NCBI RefSeq assembly: GCF_024199845.1
Contig: NZ_JANADO010000001.1
Span: forward strand, 3,534,001 to 3,598,000
Reading direction: 5' to 3'
DNA from: Bradyrhizobium sp. CCGB12
Lineage (GTDB): Bacteria > Pseudomonadota > Alphaproteobacteria > Rhizobiales > Xanthobacteraceae
Length of the DNA stretch: 64,000 bases
Numbering within the stretch: position 1 is the first letter of the stretch; every line of letters starts with the position of its first letter. The position numbers were made by a program, and so were the translations under genes. Positions 24,307 to 33,417 of this stretch are shown piece by piece. The notes beneath the pieces were generated by a model, which was not told where the DNA came from, searched no databases, and was given only the letters and a program-made list of their open reading frames with translations.

Positions 24307-25760
24307 ATGATCCGGATGAAGACGAAACGCAGCCGCATGGGCGCACGCCAGATCTACAAGGCGCTGCGGGACCAAATCGTGGCGCGGGTGTATGGGACGG
24401 ACGGGTTGCTGCCGTCGTCGCGTGCGCTCGCCGGCGAGATGGGCGTCGCACGATCGACCGTCACTGTCGCCTACGAGCAGCTTGCGGCCGAAGGTTTCAT
24501 CGAGACACGGCATGGCGCCCGGCCGCGCGTGGCCAGCGCCGTCGTCGCACGTGGACGAACGCGCGCCTCTTCGCGCCCGCCGGCGCGCAAAATGCGGTTG
24601 TCGGCATTCGGCGAGCGGTTGCGGCAGGGCCCGCCGCGCTGGACCGAACCGCCGCGCGGGCTCATTGCGAACTTCCGTTATGGCGAGCTCTCGCCGTCGG
24701 ACTTTCCGGTGCTGGCATGGAAAAGAGCCGTGACGGCTACGATGGCGCGCAAGCCCGAACGGCTGGCTTATGACGACCCTGCGGCTCGCTGCGACTGCGC
24801 AGCGCGCTTCAGGGCTATCTCTGGCGATCGCGCAGCATCCGCTGCGACCTCGACCAGATCATCGTCGTGAACGGCTCGCAGCAAGGTCTCGACATCTGCG
24901 CACGGCTGCTGCTCGACGCGGGCGACCGCTTCGTGATGGAGGACCCCGGCTACCAGATGGCGCACCACACCTTTGTGGCGACGGGCGCAATCGCCGTGCC
25001 GATCGCGGTCGACGCAGATGGATTGGAGACCGCGCGGCTCGATGGCATCGAGGCCCGCCTCGCCTATGTCACGCCGTCGCATCAATATCCGCTCGGCGGG
25101 GTGATGCCGATCGGACGCCGCCACCAATTGCTCGCCTGGGCGCGCGAGAATGAGGCCTGCGTGATCGAGGACGATTACGACAGCGAGTACCGCTACGACA
25201 CCAAGCCCATCCCGCCGCTGCATGCGCTGGAGGGCAGCGACAACGTGGTCTATCTCGGGACCGTCTCCAAGACGCTGTCCCCGACCCTGCGGGTCGGCTA
25301 TCTCGTGGTGCCCGCCGGACTGCGATCCCTGTTCGCCGCCGCCAAGCAGATCATGGACCGGCACACGCCGCTCGTCGAACAGGATGCGCTCGCTGGGATG
25401 TTGGAGAGCGGCGCCTATGAGGGCCACGTCAGGCGCATGCGCCGGCGCAACGCGGAGCGCCAGCGGGCGCTACTCGACGCGCTGCACGGCCGGTTCGGCG
25501 ATCGCGTCCGGATCGAGGGCACGGCTGCCGGCCTGCATGTGGTGGCCTGGTTCGACGATCTGCCGCAGAAGCGTGAGGATGCGCTGATCAATGCCGCACG
25601 CATGAAGGGCGTCGGCATCTATCCCGTCTCGGCGCTGTTCACCGGACCCCGCCAGATGCGGAAGACGGTCGGCCTCGTCATGGGCTATTCGGCGCTGGAG
25701 ATCGCGCAGATCGAGCGCGGCTGCAAGCTTCTCGCGCAAGCCATGGAAGAACTGGACTGA
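24307..25760 (+). pseudogene. MocR/PdxR-type regulator, broken by a one-base frameshift
   Basis: A GntR-family HTH fused to an aminotransferase-like domain, split into two frames. The first part (24307-~24779) has the winged helix (LLPSSRALAGEMGVARSTV) and the linker up to RLAYDDP. The second part, in another frame, reads CGSLRLRSALQGYLWRSRSI and continues through VNGSQQGLDICARLLL, DPGYQMAHHTF, IEDDYDSEYRYD and GTVSKTLSPTLRVGY with the PLP lysine. Reading across the run of three C at 24777-24779 as four would restore DDPCGSLRLR, the expected family sequence. So one C appears to be missing. It is divergent from the SnoaL-like gene and followed by paiB. A sequencing error would give an intact gene. 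Confidence 0.85.
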
Positions 25761-25833
25761 CGAAACAATCGCGAACTGGCAGTTTATGACAGGCCAGATT
25801 CCGGCTATCTCCGGACCTGACACGGAGACAGCC

Positions 25834-26463
25834 ATGTACATTCCCCCCGCCTTTAGGGATGACGACATCGAGAGCATTCGGGCGACCATCCGCGGCGCAC
25901 GCCTCGCCAGCCTCGTGACGGCCACCACCGATGGCCCGGTTGCGACCCCGCTGCCGCTCTTCCTTGACGAGGGCGAAGGCGAGCACGGCGTGCTGTATGG
26001 GCATATCGCCAAGGCCAACCCGCAATGGAAGCTGACGCCGATCGGACATGCACTCGCGATCTTCAGCGGTCCCGATGCCTATGTGACGCCGTCCTGGTAC
26101 GCGACCAAAGAGGAGACTGGAAAAGTCGTGCCGACCTGGAATTACGTGGCGGTGCATGCGTATGGCCAGGTCGAATTCTTCCAGGAGCCGGAGCGACTGC
26201 TCGGCGTCGTGACGCGGCTGACGAACAGGCACGAAGGCGCGCGCGCCAAGCCATGGGCCGTCGATGATGCGCCCGCTGATTTCATCGCCGCGCAGCTGCG
26301 CGGGATCGTCGGCGTGCGCATTCCCGTCGTACGGTTCGAGGGCAAGCGCAAGATGAGCCAGAACCGGCCCGAGGCCGACCGCGTTCGCGTCGCGCAAGGT
26401 CTTGCGACAAGCGATGATCCCAGTGATCGCGAGGTTGCGCCCCTGATCCCGCTTCCGGTCTGA
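25834..26463 (+). CDS. PaiB-like FMN-binding protein
   Basis: A 209-residue protein of the FMN-binding split-barrel PaiB family. It begins MYIPPAFRDDD, the family N-terminus, and contains ASLVTATTDGPVATPLPLFL, GHIAKANPQW, DAYVTPSWYATKEETGKVVPTWNY and GKRKMSQNRPEADR, all conserved blocks. Originally described as a negative regulator in Bacillus; in proteobacteria it usually sits beside MocR-type regulators as here, suggesting a role in PLP- or amine-related metabolism. ACGGAGA precedes the start. Confidence 0.9.
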   Translation: MYIPPAFRDDDIESIRATIRGARLASLVTATTDGPVATPLPLFLDEGEGEHGVLYGHIAKANPQWKLTPIGHALAIFSGPDAYVTPSWYATKEETGKVVPTWNYVAVHAYGQVEFFQEPERLLGVVTRLTNRHEGARAKPWAVDDAPADFIAAQLRGIVGVRIPVVRFEGKRKMSQNRPEADRVRVAQGLATSDDPSDREVAPLIPLPV

Positions 26464-26473
26464 CGACAGCTCT

Positions 26474-26497
26474 TTTCCGGCCTTCGCCGGCCGGAAA
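26474..26497. terminator. Bidirectional hairpin terminator
   Basis: TTTCCGGCC and GGCCGGAAA form a perfect nine-base-pair stem with a six-base loop, with T-rich sequence on the left arm side and AAA on the right. It separates the convergent paiB and 26508 genes and could serve both. Confidence 0.7.
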
Positions 26498-26507
26498 CAT
26501 GCCCCAG

Positions 26508-26993
26508 TCAGCTCGCGCAGGAACGAACTGTGACGCGCTCGTTCCTGACGACGGCTTCGACCGTCCTGCGCGCAACGGCATCGAAATCCGACGGTGCAAG
26601 ATAGCCCTGGGCATAAGCTTCCTGCGTCAGGCGCTCGATGCGCTTGTCCTCGCCGGTCGACCATTGCCGGGCGATGTAGTCAGCACCGGGTTTGCCATAG
26701 ATCGTGGGATAATGTTCGGTGTCGGTCTGACGGCGGTAGTAATATCCGCCGAGTGAGCTGATGAACTGCTTCCGCCCCTCGCCTGCGCAGCGGGACCCAT
26801 AGGGGCGTTCGAGCGCCAGCGCGGCGCTACGGCGCGAGCTTGCTCTCCCATCCACGAAGATCGCTTCATTGGAGCCGTAACCCGGACCGTCGATGATCGG
26901 ACTTGCTTGCTGGGCTGCCTTTTGCGGCGCGAATGCCCATGCGGCGACCTGATAGACGACGAGGGCCCAGACGATGAACCAGGCACGGTTCAT
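26508..26993 (-). CDS. Hypothetical protein with N-terminal membrane anchor (161 aa)
   Basis: Begins MNRAWFIVWALVVYQVAAWAFAP, a signal anchor or uncleaved signal sequence. The rest is hydrophilic, with GRKQFISSLGGYYYRRQTDTEHYPTIYG (part), GADYIARQWSTGEDKRIERL and a helical end containing VERRT-like repeats; a single C-terminal Cys is present. The start overlaps the stop of the upstream gene by four bases, so the two are one transcript. I do not recognise the family; a periplasmic or membrane-attached accessory protein is possible. Confidence 0.7.
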   Translation of the reverse strand: MNRAWFIVWALVVYQVAAWAFAPQKAAQQASPIIDGPGYGSNEAIFVDGRASSRRSAALALERPYGSRCAGEGRKQFISSLGGYYYRRQTDTEHYPTIYGKPGADYIARQWSTGEDKRIERLTQEAYAQGYLAPSDFDAVARRTVEAVVRNERVTVRSCAS

Positions 26994-27589
26994 CTCGCGT
27001 TCGTCCCGCGTTGCTTCGGCAGGCACACAGGAGACGGATCGGACCATAGGCCGGGACCGGCAAACTGGAGGACCGTGAGGCGGATCTCCTCCGGAAAATC
27101 CTCCTTGATGATGCCTTTTTGCTCGAAGGCCTCGGCCAGTTGCGCCTGGACGCGAACGTCCAGCGGCGTCGAGTATGCGGCGTTGGCCTGATCGCGCTTC
27201 TTTTCGCTACAGAACATCGCCAGTGCCGGGTTTGGACAGTCGAAGATCTTCATGTAGCCCCGCGCATAGGCCGACGTGGCCGCAATGAGATTCGCTTTCA
27301 TCGTCCTGTCGCACGGCGACATCGCATAGGCGGTGCCTGCCTGCAGCGCGTCCATCCGCAGCGCATCGAGTTGCGGATCCTTGTCGCTTTGCAGGGTGTG
27401 CTTGGCCTCCCACGCCTTGCGTTCATGTGCCTTGGCGCTCTCGTCGCCGAATGTGACAGTGAGTGTCGGCTTCAACTCTCCGACCGGCGAAGAGGAAGCG
27501 ACAGTCGTGGGAAAGCCACGCATCGCCCAGGAGATGCCGACGAAGGTGGTGACGAACGCCATGAAAGTGAAAAGAACGAAGCGGCCCAT
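26990..27589 (-). CDS. Hypothetical membrane-anchored protein (199 aa)
   Basis: Begins MGRFVLFTFMAFVTTFVGISWAM, one membrane helix, followed by a periplasmic-type domain with three or four cysteines (SPCDRTMKAN, IFDCPNPALAMFCSEKK, PVCLPKQ), probably disulfide-bonded, and long helical stretches. The GRF start is chosen over an upstream GTG because it begins the hydrophobic segment. It forms a two-gene unit with the downstream anchored protein (ATGA overlap). Similar topology of both products suggests they work as a pair in the envelope. Family unknown. Confidence 0.7.
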   Translation of the reverse strand: MGRFVLFTFMAFVTTFVGISWAMRGFPTTVASSSPVGELKPTLTVTFGDESAKAHERKAWEAKHTLQSDKDPQLDALRMDALQAGTAYAMSPCDRTMKANLIAATSAYARGYMKIFDCPNPALAMFCSEKKRDQANAAYSTPLDVRVQAQLAEAFEQKGIIKEDFPEEIRLTVLQFAGPGLWSDPSPVCLPKQRGTNAR

Positions 27590-27801
27590 GATGTGCACTC
27601 GAATTGCCGAGCGCAACCTAACGGTGTCGCGTTAAGAGACGTACTAATATGCGGGTTCCAGCTCCGCAGGGTAAATGAACGTCTAAGGATGTCCTAACGA
27701 AACGCGGATATTTTCCGAAGACGTCGAAGAGCTGCGGTCGGGAACTAACGTGCAGGCCGATCCGTTACTGCACGTCACGGCATCTCCCGACAGGATCCCT
27801 C

Positions 27802-28629
27802 ATGTGCCGCTGGATCGCATACCGGGGCGAGACGACGTCCTTCGAGCCCTATGTCACCGAGCCCGAGCATTCACTGGTCGCGCAGAGCATCCGCTCGCTT
27901 CAGTCGACGGCGGGATCGAACGGTGACGGCTTTGGTCTCGGCTGGTACGGCGAACATCCGGAGCCCGGCCTGTATCGCGAGACGCGCCCGGCGTGGTCGG
28001 ACGAGAACCTGCGCTATCTTTGCCGCCATCTGCGCTCGCATCTGTTCTTCGCGCATGTACGCGCGGCCACCGGCACCGCGGTGACGCGGCAGAATTGCCA
28101 TCCCTTCGCCTGTGGCCAGTGGATGTTCATGCACAATGGATTCGTCGGAAGCTGGAATCGGCTGCGGCGCAAGGTCGAGGCGCTGATTCCCGATGCCTAT
28201 TACCCATCGCGGCTGGGCACGACCGATTCGGAAGCCGTGTTCCTTGCCATGATGGGCGCGGGCCTGGACAGCGATCCGCTCGGCGCAACGCAGCACGTGC
28301 TGCAGGCCCTCGTCGGTCTCGTCAACGAAGGTCAGCTCCGCGAGCGGCTGCGCTTCACCAGCGCGATCGCCAACGGCCGTGATCTCTACGCGTTCCGGGT
28401 TGCGGTCAACGACGCCGCGAACACGCTGTATTACCGCGAGGCAGGCGATGAGGTCGTCGTCGTGTCCGAGCCGTTCGACAAGGAGGAGGATTGGGCCGAA
28501 GTGCCGCCCAATCACGCCCTGATCGCGCGTGCATCCGAAACCGTGAAGATAGTTCCGTTCCCGCTTGCAATTTCAGGTGAGTGCGACGCGGAACCGGTCC
28601 CGGCCAGAAGGATTATTGCCCGCAGGTAA
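27802..28629 (+). CDS. Class II glutamine amidotransferase (YafJ-like)
   Basis: A 275-residue Ntn-hydrolase. The N-terminus MCRWIAYRGE places the catalytic cysteine at position 2, exposed after Met removal. NGDGFGLGWYG, HVRAATGTAVTRQNCHPF and FMHNGFVGSW are conserved glutaminase blocks, followed by TTDSEAVF. It has no synthetase domain, like YafJ and EgtC. It is 18 bases upstream of a YbdK-type carboxylate-amine ligase. In actinobacterial ergothioneine synthesis an amidohydrolase of this family (EgtC) removes a glutamyl group added by a ligase of the GCS2 family, so a ligase/hydrolase pair is an attractive parallel. Confidence 0.9.
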   Translation: MCRWIAYRGETTSFEPYVTEPEHSLVAQSIRSLQSTAGSNGDGFGLGWYGEHPEPGLYRETRPAWSDENLRYLCRHLRSHLFFAHVRAATGTAVTRQNCHPFACGQWMFMHNGFVGSWNRLRRKVEALIPDAYYPSRLGTTDSEAVFLAMMGAGLDSDPLGATQHVLQALVGLVNEGQLRERLRFTSAIANGRDLYAFRVAVNDAANTLYYREAGDEVVVVSEPFDKEEDWAEVPPNHALIARASETVKIVPFPLAISGECDAEPVPARRIIARR

Positions 28630-28647
28630 TATCGGCCGGGTGGCACG

Positions 28648-29874
28648 ATGGCATTGTCTTCAGACGTTTTGAAACTGCTGCGGCTGGATCCCTCCGACGA
28701 CAGGCAGCACCTCGTCATTCGCTCCGCCGGCGGCAGCGGCAAGGCGGCGGAGTATTCCTTCGGCATCGAGGAGGAATACTTCCTCGCCGATCGCCGCAGC
28801 CTGGAGGTCGCGATCCAGACTCCCGACGCGCTGTTCGAGTCGGCGAACTGGTCGACCGGCGGCCAGGCGATGCGGGAGATGCTGCAATCCCAGCTCGAGG
28901 TCGCCACCAACATTCACGTCGAAGTCAACGACGCGCGCGAGGAGCTCCGCTTCCTTCGCCGCGAGGTCGCGAACGTCGCCACGCAGTACGGCTTCGTGAT
29001 CATGGCCTGCGGCACGCACCCGACCGCGGTCTGGCGCATGTCCCAGCCGAGCCCGAAACCGCGCTACGAGGAGATGATCGAGGATCTGCGCAGCATCGGC
29101 CACCGCAACATGATGTGCGGCATGCATGTGCACGTCCAGCTGCCAGATCCCGAGAAGCGCATGGCAGTGATGCGGGCGATGCTGCCGCATCTGCCGCTAT
29201 TCATCGCACTCTCCGCCTCCTCCCCGTTCTGGAATTCGCACAAGACCGGGCTGAAGGGTTACCGGCTCGCCGCCTACTCCGAGCTGCCGCGCACTGGCCT
29301 GCCCGAACTGTTCGAGGACAGGCAGGATTACGACGAATATGTCGGCGCGTTGCAGCGCTCCGGCGTGATTCCCGATGAGAGCCACATCTGGTGGGCGATG
29401 CGGCCCTCGATGCGGCATCCGACCCTCGAACTTCGCGCGCCGGATACCTGCACCTTCATCGACGATGCCGTTGCCATTGCATCGCTCTACCGCTGCCTGA
29501 CCCGCCATCTCTACCTGCGACCTCATCTGTCGAAGGAGGTCACCGTGGTCGAGCGCGCGATTGCGGTGGAAAACAAATGGCGCGCCCAGCGCTACGGTAC
29601 CGATTGCATCTTCGCCTCGAAGGACGGGCCGGTCACGATCTCGGAGCTGCTCTCCCGCGTGATCGACGACATTGCCGCAGACGCAGGCGCGCTGAACTGC
29701 GCCGCCGAGGTCGAGCACTGCCGGACCATCGTCGAGCGCGGCAGCTCCGCAGAATTCCAGCTTCGCGCCTATCGCGAAAACGGCGACGACATCGCGGCCG
29801 TGTCACGGTGGATTGCGACATCCACCACATCGGGAACGAGCGCTCCGATCGGAAGCGTTTCTGCGCCGTCATAA
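28648..29874 (+). CDS. Carboxylate-amine ligase, YbdK/GCS2 family
   Basis: A 408-residue ATP-dependent ligase of the glutamate-cysteine ligase type 2 group. EYSFGIEEEYFLAD is the family N-terminal signature, followed by AMREMLQSQLEVATN, MACGTHPTAVWRMSQ, GMHVHVQLPDPEKRM, SASSPFWNSHKTGLKGYR and ELRAPDTCTFIDDA. Homologue YbdK has weak gamma-glutamylcysteine ligase activity; the physiological amine is unknown. The gene follows the amidotransferase on the same strand with a short gap and is probably co-transcribed. Alternative view: a true gshA analogue, though the genome likely has a standard one elsewhere. Confidence 0.9.
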   Translation: MALSSDVLKLLRLDPSDDRQHLVIRSAGGSGKAAEYSFGIEEEYFLADRRSLEVAIQTPDALFESANWSTGGQAMREMLQSQLEVATNIHVEVNDAREELRFLRREVANVATQYGFVIMACGTHPTAVWRMSQPSPKPRYEEMIEDLRSIGHRNMMCGMHVHVQLPDPEKRMAVMRAMLPHLPLFIALSASSPFWNSHKTGLKGYRLAAYSELPRTGLPELFEDRQDYDEYVGALQRSGVIPDESHIWWAMRPSMRHPTLELRAPDTCTFIDDAVAIASLYRCLTRHLYLRPHLSKEVTVVERAIAVENKWRAQRYGTDCIFASKDGPVTISELLSRVIDDIAADAGALNCAAEVEHCRTIVERGSSAEFQLRAYRENGDDIAAVSRWIATSTTSGTSAPIGSVSAPS

Positions 29875-29934
29875 CGCCCAGGCAAGCTTCGGGAACGAAA
29901 TGTCGTCCTGAATTCGGGCACCTTGGAGAAACGC

Positions 29935-30120
29935 ATGAATCACGTCACCTCTTGCACCGGCTGCGGCCATGGACTTGTTCCGATGCTTTCGGCAAAGGGC
30001 CGCGCGGAGCTCGGCTGTCTCTGGTGCGAAGGCGTCGACGTGCGAACGACGGACATGGCGAAGTGGGCGGACAGCCCGTCCGGCAAGCCTGAACGGGCTG
30101 CCCGTCAGCCGTTCGAATGA
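29935..30120 (+). CDS. Small zinc-ribbon-like protein (61 aa)
   Basis: A 61-residue protein with Cys7-x2-Cys10 and Cys28-x2-Cys31, a compact CxxC/CxxC zinc-ribbon pattern (TSCTGCGHG and LGCLWCEGV). The remainder is hydrophilic and probably disordered at the C-terminus. TTGGAG lies six bases before the ATG. It follows the ligase gene after 60 bases and may be in the same transcript. Function unknown; zinc binding is inferred from the spacing only. Confidence 0.65.
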   Translation: MNHVTSCTGCGHGLVPMLSAKGRAELGCLWCEGVDVRTTDMAKWADSPSGKPERAARQPFE

Positions 30121-30131
30121 GCGTCCTCCGG

Positions 30132-30440
30132 TCAGACCCTCGCCGGCACGCGTTGCGGCGGCATATTGCCGGACTGCGGGAGACGATCAGCCGCTGACTT
30201 TCGCGGCGGCCGGCGCCGCGGGACGTAGAGACAGGTGACGAGGATCGGCTCGTCATCGCCGAGCGCTGCACGCTCCTTGGCGAGCAGGCTCATGACCGAA
30301 CGCATCTTGAGGATTTCCTCCGCGACGAAGGTGCAATCCTCGTCCCGGTCGACCTGCTCACGCATGATGGCTTCGGCCTCGAGCATGCTGACGCGAAGCG
30401 CTCTAATGGTTCTGCGGATTTCGTTGATGCGGTTGTCCAT
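30132..30440 (-). CDS. Hypothetical coiled-coil protein (102 aa)
   Basis: Starts MDNRINEIRRTIRALRVSML with GGAGGCAGCG before the ATG. Residues ~1-60 are helical with heptad-like hydrophobic spacing (two helices around EQVDRDEDCTFVAEEILKMRSV), and the tail is basic and Pro/Arg rich (YVPRRRPPRKSAADRL). The pattern suits a small dimeric helical protein with a nucleic-acid-like tail; no known domain is identified. Its stop is near the convergent zinc-ribbon gene. Confidence 0.7.
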   Translation of the reverse strand: MDNRINEIRRTIRALRVSMLEAEAIMREQVDRDEDCTFVAEEILKMRSVMSLLAKERAALGDDEPILVTCLYVPRRRPPRKSAADRLPQSGNMPPQRVPARV

Positions 30441-30510
30441 CGCTGCCTCCATCACGGGTGCAGCATAAGAACAAAACATGAACAAAACGTCAAGACCTCC
30501 GACGGCCCCC

Positions 30511-30540
30511 AAGACCCCGCGGACCAAGACCCCGCGGACC
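30511..30540. repeat. Two tandem copies of a 15-base unit
   Basis: AAGACCCCGCGGACC is present twice head to tail, followed by a partial third copy (CAGACC). It lies in the short spacer upstream of the coiled-coil gene and just beyond the gor stop. A small slippage repeat; no function is evident. Confidence 0.8.
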
Positions 30541-30560
30541 CAGACCTCACAGGGCGAAGG

Positions 30561-31949
30561 CTACTCCGCCGCCTGACGCACGTGGCGCGCGGTCGGCGTG
30601 CGCATGGTGACGAGTTCCTCGGCCGCGGTCGGGTGTAGCGCGATCGTGGCGTCGAAATCGGCCTTGGTCGCTTTCATCTTCACCGCGATCGCGACCGCCT
30701 GGGTGATCTCGGCGGCGGCATCGCCGACGATGTGGCAGCCCAGCACGCGATCGGTCGCGCCGTCGACGACGAGCTTCATCAACACGCGTGTGTCGCGGCC
30801 CGACATCGTCGCCTTGATGGGGCGGAACGTCGTCTTGTAGATGTCGACGTGGCTGAATTGCGCGCGCGCCTCGGTTTCCGTCAAACCAACCGTGCCGACC
30901 TCCGGCTGCGAGAACACGGCGGTCGGGATGTTGGCATGATCGACCCTGACCTCGCGCTTGCCGAACACGGTATCGGCAAAGGCATGGCCCTCGCGGATCG
31001 CCACCGGGGTCAAGTTAAAGCGGTGGGTGACGTCGCCGATCGCGTAGATGCTGTCGACCGAGCTCTTGGAGAAATGGTCGACGGCAATGCCGCCGTTCGC
31101 AGGATTGATGGCGACGTCGGCGTTCTCTAGGCCGAGATTGGCGACGTTGGGGTGGCGGCCGATCGCGAACATCACCTGATCGGAAGCGAGGCTCGAACCG
31201 TTCGACAGATGGGTGGTGAACTCCTCGTCGTGGCGGTCGACCTTGCTCACGGTGCAGCCGGTGAGGATGGTGATGCCCTGCTTCTCCATCTCGGCGCGGA
31301 CATGGCTGCGAACATCCTCGTCAAAACCGCGAAGAATGTTGTCGCCGCGATAGATCACGGTGACGTCGGAACCGAAGCCGGCGAAGATGCCGGCGAATTC
31401 CAGCGCGATGTAGCCGCCGCCCTGGATCACGATCCGCTTCGGCAGCTTTTTCAGGTGGAACGCCTCGTTGGAGGAGATCACATGCTCGATGCCGGGGATC
31501 GACGCGCCGTGGTTCGGCGCACCGCCGGTGGCGATCAGGATGTATTTCGCGGTGATCCTCTTGTCGTTCTCGAGCAGGCGGACGGTGTGCTTGTCCTCGA
31601 TCACCGCCCGGCTCTTGACGACCTGCGCGCCCGACTTCTCGACGTTCGTCGTGTAGGCCGCCTCCAGCCGCGCGATCTCCTTGTCCTTGTTGGCGATCAG
31701 CGTCGGCCAGTCGAAGGTGGCGGGCGGAACGGTCCAGCCGAAACCCGCGGCCTCCTCGAGCTCGTGACGGACGTGCGAGCCGATCACGAACAGCTTCTTC
31801 GGCACGCAGCCGCGGATCACGCAGGTGCCGCCCATGCGGTACTCTTCCGCGATCATCACGCGGGCGCCATGGCCGGCCGCGATGCGGGCGGCTCGCACGC
31901 CGCCCGAGCCACCGCCGATGACGAAGAGGTCGACGTCGAATTCAGCCAT
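30561..31949 (-). CDS. gor: Glutathione-disulfide reductase
   Basis: A 462-residue flavoprotein disulfide reductase that regenerates glutathione with NADPH. The FAD site is DLFVIGGGSGGVRAARIA, the redox-active pair Cys43 and Cys48 lies in GGTCVIRGCVPKK, and the NADPH-binding GGGYIALEFAGIFAGFGSDV follows; FSQPEVGTVGLTE and the C-terminal ALHPTAAEE with the catalytic histidine complete it. The start at 31949 is supported by GGAGTGG upstream; the longer frame start is not. It follows the DUF2059 gene and rpiA on the same strand, an order common in this group. Confidence 0.95.
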   Translation of the reverse strand: MAEFDVDLFVIGGGSGGVRAARIAAGHGARVMIAEEYRMGGTCVIRGCVPKKLFVIGSHVRHELEEAAGFGWTVPPATFDWPTLIANKDKEIARLEAAYTTNVEKSGAQVVKSRAVIEDKHTVRLLENDKRITAKYILIATGGAPNHGASIPGIEHVISSNEAFHLKKLPKRIVIQGGGYIALEFAGIFAGFGSDVTVIYRGDNILRGFDEDVRSHVRAEMEKQGITILTGCTVSKVDRHDEEFTTHLSNGSSLASDQVMFAIGRHPNVANLGLENADVAINPANGGIAVDHFSKSSVDSIYAIGDVTHRFNLTPVAIREGHAFADTVFGKREVRVDHANIPTAVFSQPEVGTVGLTETEARAQFSHVDIYKTTFRPIKATMSGRDTRVLMKLVVDGATDRVLGCHIVGDAAAEITQAVAIAVKMKATKADFDATIALHPTAAEELVTMRTPTARHVRQAAE

Positions 31950-31995
31950 TGTCCACTCCGACCCCCACCAGGAATTACTGATCAGATGGGTTCTG

Positions 31996-32532
31996 TCAGA
32001 CCTCCTTGCCACGCTTGCGCATCTCGGCGCGGAAGGCCCCCATCACGGTCTCGGCAAACTCATGGGCCCAGGAGTTCATGAAGGCCATGCTGGCCCCGAT
32101 CGCGCGCGGCTCGGCCTCGATCAGCTTCTTGCCCAGCGGCGACTTGTAGAAGGTCACGAGATCCTTCAGCTCCTGCTCGGTGAACTCGTTGGCATAGATC
32201 TGCGCCATGCCGTCGCCGATCTCGCTCTGGCGGCCGGCGAGCTGCTGAGCCACGATCGGGGCGACCTCGTTGAGGTCCTTCTGGTAGTTAAGGTTCTGCT
32301 GGATCAGCGCGATCTTGGTCTTCTCGACCATGCCAGGCACGGCGCCGGCATACATCCCGCTCGCGTTCTTGATCTGCAAAATCTCCTTGGCCGCCGCAAT
32401 CGCCGCAGGCGAGGCCTTCTGGGCCGGCGCAGCGGCCTTGGGCGCGGCCTGCTGCGCCATGGCCGGGGTGACCGAAAGCGCCAGTCCCACAGCGAGGGTC
32501 GCGGCCGGCAAGATTTTCAACACGTTCTTCAT
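31996..32532 (-). CDS. DUF2059 domain secreted protein
   Basis: A 178-residue periplasmic protein. A signal peptide ([23 protein letters not shown]) is followed by an Ala/Pro-rich linker and a DUF2059 helical domain with [22 protein letters not shown], the family core. AAGGAGACC lies before the ATG. Its start overlaps the rpiA stop by four bases (ATGA), and it precedes gor by 46 bases. Function unknown; the conserved rpiA-DUF2059-gor order suggests co-expression rather than a shared reaction. Confidence 0.9.
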   Translation of the reverse strand: MKNVLKILPAATLAVGLALSVTPAMAQQAAPKAAAPAQKASPAAIAAAKEILQIKNASGMYAGAVPGMVEKTKIALIQQNLNYQKDLNEVAPIVAQQLAGRQSEIGDGMAQIYANEFTEQELKDLVTFYKSPLGKKLIEAEPRAIGASMAFMNSWAHEFAETVMGAFRAEMRKRGKEV

Positions 32533-33242
32533 TCCTGGTCTCCTTTCGGCTTTCGCCGTTCAATCACGCGAATTCCTTCGCCACCCGCCAGAACGGCCGA
32601 ACCGGCCAAGCCGATGAACAAGCCATGCTCGACCACGCCGGGGATGGCGCTCAACGCCTTGGCGAGACCGGGTGGATCCACGATTTGTCCGAGCTGGGCA
32701 TCGACGATCCAGTGGCCGCCATCGGTGACGAAAACGTGGCCGTCTTTGGCCTTGCGGACTGCCATTTGCCCGGAAACGCCGCATTCGGCAAATGCCTTCT
32801 CGATGGCACGGCGCGTCGCGCCGAGCCCGAACGGGATCACCTCGACCGGCAGCGGAAACTTGCCGAGCGTCGGCACCCATTTGCTGTCGTCGGCGATCAC
32901 GATCATGCGATCCGAGGCGGCCGCCACGATCTTCTCGCGCAGCAGCGCGCCGCCGCCGCCCTTGATCAGATTGAGCGCGGGATCGATTTCGTCGGCGCCA
33001 TCGACGGTGATGTCGAGATGGTCGATATCGTCCAGCGTGGTCAGCGGCACGCCGCAGCGCATCGCGTCCGCGCGCGTCGCCTCTGAGGTCGGCACGCCGA
33101 TCACCTTGAGCCCCGCGGCGACACGCTCGCCGAGCAGCTCGACGAAATGTTTCGCGGTCGAGCCGGTGCCGAGCCCGAGCTGCATGCCGTCACGCACCTC
33201 CTCGAGGGCGCGCGCTGCAGCCTGCCGCTTCAACTGGTCCAT
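32529..33242 (-). CDS. rpiA: Ribose-5-phosphate isomerase A
   Basis: A 237-residue pentose phosphate enzyme interconverting ribose 5-phosphate and ribulose 5-phosphate. Family blocks are [54 protein letters not shown] (in part) and the acidic VDGADEID site; SKWVPTLG and [12 protein letters not shown] follow. ATG at 33242 is preferred to a GTG two codons upstream, because no ribosome-binding site separates them. First gene of the rpiA-DUF2059-gor unit, divergent from gph. Confidence 0.95.
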   Translation of the reverse strand: MDQLKRQAAARALEEVRDGMQLGLGTGSTAKHFVELLGERVAAGLKVIGVPTSEATRADAMRCGVPLTTLDDIDHLDITVDGADEIDPALNLIKGGGGALLREKIVAAASDRMIVIADDSKWVPTLGKFPLPVEVIPFGLGATRRAIEKAFAECGVSGQMAVRKAKDGHVFVTDGGHWIVDAQLGQIVDPPGLAKALSAIPGVVEHGLFIGLAGSAVLAGGEGIRVIERRKPKGDQE

Positions 33243-33417
33243 GTTCACGTATTGCGCCCGCCTTTGAATAGAGAATGCGCCGTCCGGGTTGTGGCCGGTT
33301 GCGGCGGCCTATGTAGCCTCGTTTTTCGCCGGAGAACAGGGTCTGGGAACAGGCCTATAAGCGCATCTTATGGCGTCGCCCCTTGCTTCGATGCGGCAGG
33401 GCCGGTAGCGCTTCCTC

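Noticed and set aside
30511..30540. Short tandem repeat as a CRISPR or regulatory array
   Set aside because: Only two full 15-base copies head to tail with no spacers; a simple slippage duplication.
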